A stretch of 64,000 nt of DNA, from the NCBI GenBank assembly GCA_012932865.1, contig SAXG01000015.1:248001-312000 (forward strand). Direction: 5' to 3'. The position numbers and the translations under genes are program-made. Of the stretch, positions 59,857-64,000 are shown piece by piece. The notes beneath the pieces were generated by a model. That model made no database searches, was not told where the DNA came from, and saw nothing but the letters and a program-made list of their open reading frames with translations. The DNA is from Amylostereum areolatum (Eukaryota; Basidiomycota; Agaricomycetes; Russulales; Stereaceae). Each line of letters opens with the position of its first letter. Position 1 is the stretch's first letter.

Positions 59857-60611
59857 GTTTATCAGGTTCCGGCATCGTGGATTTCACCTAAAGCGCTTTT
59901 GAACTGGAGTGTCTTTTCGAGGAGATTCAGCGTCAGCATCAAACCCCAGGAAGACAGCACCCGCACAATGGACGTTCGTCGAGTGACAGGTTCAAGGCGT
60001 ACAATTGTGTACCCGATCAGAGCCCGACCCAACGGGACGCAGTGTATACTGTATAGCGAGTAGATTGTCGCGCAGAAGAAATGAGCAAGTCGTGGTGTGG
60101 TTCTTTTTGAAAGAAGGAAAGCGCCAGCTGACCGGTCAAGTAAGATAAGTTGGATCTTCACATATTAGGTGCGAGAAGCACGCCCCATGAATGCCGCGAA
60201 GTCAGCATTGACGCGCTCTTCATCCACAAGGGTTCGTAAGTGGGAGACTCTACTCACGAAACAAGACTAGGGTGGAGAGGCCACTGCGTGGTTGCAGACG
60301 GGGTTATGGGCGAGGTGTCGAGGTGCTGACGAAGGAGGTGCGTTGTGGAACCCCGCGCTCCTAATTGACGACCCTTGCCGGTTTCTCACGCACCGTGCCG
60401 AGCGCCGTACTCTGGAGTCTGAAGGAAGGTTTCATTGTTTCAACGCCAAGGAACCGACCGCCACCATCTCTGACAAGTATCCATATCGGCGCACTTTTTG
60501 AATCCCGACACAAAGTACTGACAGTGAACGACACTTTCAGCGCTCAGCGCTCAGCCTGCAAGTGACCCGCTCATAATACTTTCCCGCTCGTCTACCCCTG
60601 TTTTACTTGGC
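59857..60611. other. Intergenic stretch between divergent genes
   Basis: Lies between the DUF829 start and the ICT1 start, which point away from each other. Short frames on both strands show no domain. It must hold both promoters. Confidence 0.5.
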
Positions 60612-60647
60612 TTGTCAAAGCATCCTTTCTCCGCCGGGACTTTATCA

Positions 60648-61406
60648 ATGTGCGCACCTTGCGTGGGCATCCTCCGTCGTACCTTTCGCCCCGCTTCAAC
60701 TGGTATCCTCTCTGCTCGTGCTCTAAGCATCAAGCTCCATCTTCTTCCAACGGCGCCTCCGCTAGATCGCCTAACCAATCGCGAAGATACCGACGCCGCC
60801 CGAGGCTGGATTGAAAAGTTCGAAAAAGCTGTGATCCTCAAAGAGCACGTCGAGTTGAGCTTTTCCAGGAGCTCAGGTCCAGGAGGCCAGGTAACTGCTC
60901 CCTTGTCGTCCTTTGATCGCTTTTAAGTCTCAGCAGAACGTGAACAAAGTCAACACCAAGGCTTCCTTGCGCTGTTCTCTAAGCTCGCCATGGATTCCGG
61001 CGTGGGCCCGCGACAGGATACGCGAATCTGTACGTTTTGTGCAGCCCTGTCTGCGGCGAATATCCTGAAGCACGACTGTAGCCTCATTACGTCTCGTCGT
61101 CACAAACCATTCTCGTCACGTCCACCGTCCACCGCTCGCAAGCCCGCAATGTGGATGACTGTCTCGCCAAGGTCCTTTCGTTTCATTGGCCGTGTACTTG
61201 CTAGTCTCTCACTCAATTGAATCGTGCAGTTACACGCCTTGATATTGTCATCCGCCTCGAAGGACATCACAAACGAGCCTTCCGAGGAACAGAGGCGACG
61301 AGTAAAGCGCTTCGAAGCACTGGACAAGGCACGGTGCAAGAAAGAGAAGGACAGGCGCAGCGAAGTGAAAAGGTCACGATCAAGCAAGAATTCAGGTTGG
61401 GATTGA
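60648..61406 (+). CDS. ICT1: Mitochondrial peptidyl-tRNA hydrolase/release factor, ICT1 (mL62) type
   Basis: Four exons, join(60648..60890,60937..61029,61082..61171,61230..61406), give 200 residues. An Arg-rich N-terminus suits a mitochondrial targeting peptide. The catalytic GGQ loop is LSFSRSSGPGGQNVNKVNTK, with an intron directly after Gln. Next are SQTILVTSTVHRSQARNVDD, a helical KLHALIL segment and a Lys/Arg/Ser-rich tail (KEKDRRSEVKRSRSSK) typical of stop-codon-independent rescue factors. The family hydrolyses peptidyl-tRNA on stalled mitochondrial ribosomes and is a structural protein of the large subunit. An in-frame ATG at 60612 could be used instead of 60648. Confidence 0.93.
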
Positions 61407-63598
61407 CCTTGAGTTCATACGGCACAACCTTCCCTACTCATGTGTGGGTACCCTGTCCCGATTGATGGTAGGCTCTCAGTCATCGTGCTCCTGGACACGA
61501 TATTTTTGGTCAGACGTCCTCTCACACGAATGCTTAGTATCGTACACTGCCTGTGGCTGTTCCACCGAAAGAGATTCAATTGCAGTGCTTTTCTTTTGCG
61601 TTTCGAAATCGTGCAGCTCCCAAAGGACCGTTCCTGTCAAATTCCCCGACATCCTCAGGACCATTGCGTTGCATATACGTGCTGACGGTGCGGTTACAGC
61701 GATATTTATTGGTATCATGATGCTCACATCGTTCCTCCCTGGCTATGGACGTCCTCGAACACAGCCGCCATCTGTGGAAATCTAGTGTCGATGGGCGCAA
61801 CGTCTGTGCGGACAAGTCGACGGCCACCACGCGTCGAAAGATTCTGACGAGAAGGGGGCGCTGCTCATCAAAGACCCTTTAAGTTGCTCCGTCTTCCAAA
61901 CAGCCAGGACGGTTCAGGGTCGTCACGATTCAGGCTGTCACTGCAAGCCTCCCTAGCCTATTGCCTTGAGCTCGCGTCATGTATCTCATCAGCCGCAGTT
62001 TGCTCCACAGAAAGTGGCTGACCGGTTTCCCTCGGCGACGCTGGCGGGGTACGATTCTTCACGGGCGCTGCACGATTGCATGCTCGCACGAAGACCGCTT
62101 TGTGCGCCGTCTGATGTAAAGCACCCAGAAAGCTCGTATGGGCAACCGACGGAACGCGTCGCTACAGCGCGCCACCAGGTGTCCCTCGCTGTGCGCTGTC
62201 TTCGGAATAATGGACGGATTTTTTTCTCGTGATTGGGCAGTCCTCGAGTTGGTCCCAACTTGGTCCCAAGTTCTCAACAGGGCACGTTCGTGTGATACGT
62301 ACACTGTAAGCGCATCCTTCACGGGTGCATTTTCTTCTTGATTTTTCTTCATTCCAACAGCCAGACGGCCTCTTTAGGCACCTCGTCTACCTACGCGACT
62401 CAGGGCAGCCTGTCGACATTCTCCGGCTGTCCCGGAAATTACACAGCGACGATCTCGCAAGGGCAGCTGAGCCAGTTGGACACTACTTTCGATGTCAACA
62501 TCTACACGGTGCGCGCGTCAGGCTGACATTGGAGGCTCAAAGAACGGCCGCCCGCGTGGCGAAGCGGTCCCACCGTGATGCTTTTTATTATCATTGTGAT
62601 TCTTTATGGACTCATGATGGTGTCCGCGGCTTGGCCTACTCCTGTCCGAGCGAGCGGCGAGCGCACAGTTGCGATGCCGCCGTACTAGTACTAGAATTGT
62701 GCAGACACCAGAAGCATCCCTTCGAAAGAAAATGTAATGTCTATGATGACATAAAATAGCAGGGGGTGGCATAGATGCCGACCTAGATTGTTATTGAATC
62801 CCCCCGACATAGAGGCGGAATGTTACCTGCGCAACAACAACAAGCCTTGCCGTTCGAGTTTCTGCGTCGAGCTTCCGGCAGCCTGAAGGCCCCTCCCTTC
62901 TGACGACTTGAAACGTCGGAGCGTTCGCAGACGACAATTCAATGTACACGGTTGAAGATCGTCCACGACACGTTTCCGCATGCTCGCAGTTGAGGTAGTA
63001 TCACTCTGAAACATTACCGTACCGTCGACAGAGGTGCCGTGTTTGCATGGTCGATGCACCGCCAAGATGTAGTAATGTATGCGTTGAAAACGCCGCCCGC
63101 CGTCGACGGAAGTGAGTAGGCACAGAGATGTGTCAGGTATCAAACGCGTTACCGAAACGCCTGCGATTTGCATTCATATCTCAATGGTACATATGATGTT
63201 GGGTATACTGTACAGAATTAGCACTGCGGCGACGACACGCTGAAGAGGCAACAGAATCAGGTCCAATGTCCATCCTCGATCTTTTGGAATCCAAATGCAG
63301 ACGAGCATGCAGAGCAAAAAAGCAATCAGCGAGGCACTCAAAGTGGCGCACGGTCATGGGCAGGTCGTGGGCAGGTCGTGAAAAGGGGTATAGCTAGGAC
63401 GGTGGAGGTATGGGTGTAGGATAGAAAGGGGGAGGTCGGTTCTAGAAGGTCGCTTGTCCGGGAAAGTGGCACCCTGCCATCGTGTACGTCGCCGTCTCTG
63501 AGAAATGATTGCTTGACGAGACCTGGGCTCAAATCATACGGCAATGATGAGATACCGCGATGCTCGACAACCAGATGCATGTGGTGATTCATCATCAG
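61407..63598. other. Interval without a firm gene
   Basis: On the + strand, 62361-62526 after a good acceptor reads SSTYATQGSLSTFSGCPGNY and on to FDVNIYTVRASG before a stop. It looks like the last exon of a protein gene, but I could not trace upstream exons. Minus-strand frames at 62823-63173 and 63338-63595 have no recognisable domain. Confidence 0.4.
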
Positions 63599-64000
63599 CT
63601 AGTGTCCGGCGAGCGCCAGCGGCTGTGCGGGCAGCGCAGGGGACCCAGTGTGGGACCCGTGGTTAGATCGCTTTCGTGGTGGTTCAACAGGAAGGGAATC
63701 CTGCTGAAAGTAGGGACAGCTTATTCAGGAGTTGTGGTTACCGCAAGAGGGATGTCCACTGACCTCGGTGTCCCAAGTGCGGGAATGTTTGCGATCCGGC
63801 GGCGTCCGCATTGCTCCCGCTGCTTCGGGGTTCGCGTTCATCGTGCGAGGAGAACCACCCTGAGATGCAGGCCGACTGGGCGGATGGTTGAAACGTTCTT
63901 CTGACTCCCAAGCGTAGCCCGGACGGATGGGAGTGACGTGCTCCATAGTATGAGGTCGGGCGTTATTCATCGCATCTATGCGATACTGCGAGTAGCGGGA
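63599..64000 (-). CDS. 3' part of an unknown gene running off the right edge
   Basis: Exons complement(join(63599..63703,63764..64000)). The frame is open to the window edge (SRYSQYRIDAMNNARPHTME) and continues through PIRPGYAWESEERFNHPP and Pro/Arg/Ser-rich sequence to a GT-AG intron of 60 bp. The last exon is VEPPRKRSNHGSHTGSPALP with stop TAG at 63599-63601. The EPPRKRS segment is basic and may be a nuclear signal. No family can be named; the N-terminal part lies outside the window. Confidence 0.5.

Overview
The window is nuclear DNA of a filamentous fungus, almost certainly a basidiomycete (Agaricomycete type). The genes are compact and intron-dense, with introns mostly of about 45-70 bp that have GT..AG borders and CTRAC-type branch sites. 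Several proteins have a basidiomycete look: an F-box-like LRR protein, a basidiomycete multi-pass membrane family, a CE16 esterase and a DUF829 protein. Nothing bacterial, viral or plasmid-like was seen. Gene models were built by hand, joining exons by splice signals and reading frame; family names come from remembered family features, not from a search.

Layout. 1-1875 is a nearly perfect inverted repeat (806-bp arms, 263-bp spacer) carrying a short reverse-transcriptase-like remnant; 1.9-3.7 kb is G/purine-rich and holds a 28-base C run. Then follow a bZIP factor (-), the TFIIH helicase XPB/Ssl2 (-), divergent from the branchpoint-binding protein BBP/SF1 (+), the 25S rRNA methyltransferase Rcm1/NSUN5 (-), a Ydj1-type DnaJ (+), the phosphatase MDP-1 (+), a CCCH zinc-finger gene (+), an FAD monooxygenase (+), an F-box/LRR-like locus (+), and a second, diverged inverted repeat at 24.0-25.3 kb. 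Next come an NAD(P)-binding Rossmann protein (-), divergent from HSBP1 (+), then GET4 (-), a small gene with an in-frame stop (-), a multi-pass membrane protein (+), TSC13 enoyl reductase (-), a 24-exon divergent beta-tubulin (-), a low-complexity protein (-), an OPT transporter (-), divergent from cytosolic MetRS (+), a second CCCH gene (+), a CE16 acetylesterase (-), a Ser/Pro-rich protein (-), an ABHD11-like hydrolase (-), a 3.3-kb gene-poor stretch, tRNA-Trp (-), a DUF829 gene (-), the mitochondrial ICT1-type release factor (+), and the 3' part of a gene running off the right edge.

The genes do not form a pathway. Most are single-copy housekeeping functions (transcription/repair, splicing, rRNA modification, chaperones, tail-anchored protein insertion, very-long-chain fatty acid synthesis, translation). 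The most interesting signals are in gene structure: a start codon split by an intron, microexons of 5, 6, 6, 8, 9 and 12 nt, several GC-AG introns, a cluster of optimal branch sites in the BBP gene's own long intron, two large palindromes, and a dispersed hairpin element with compensatory base changes. Several otherwise good genes carry single extra bases, which look more like assembly errors than decay.
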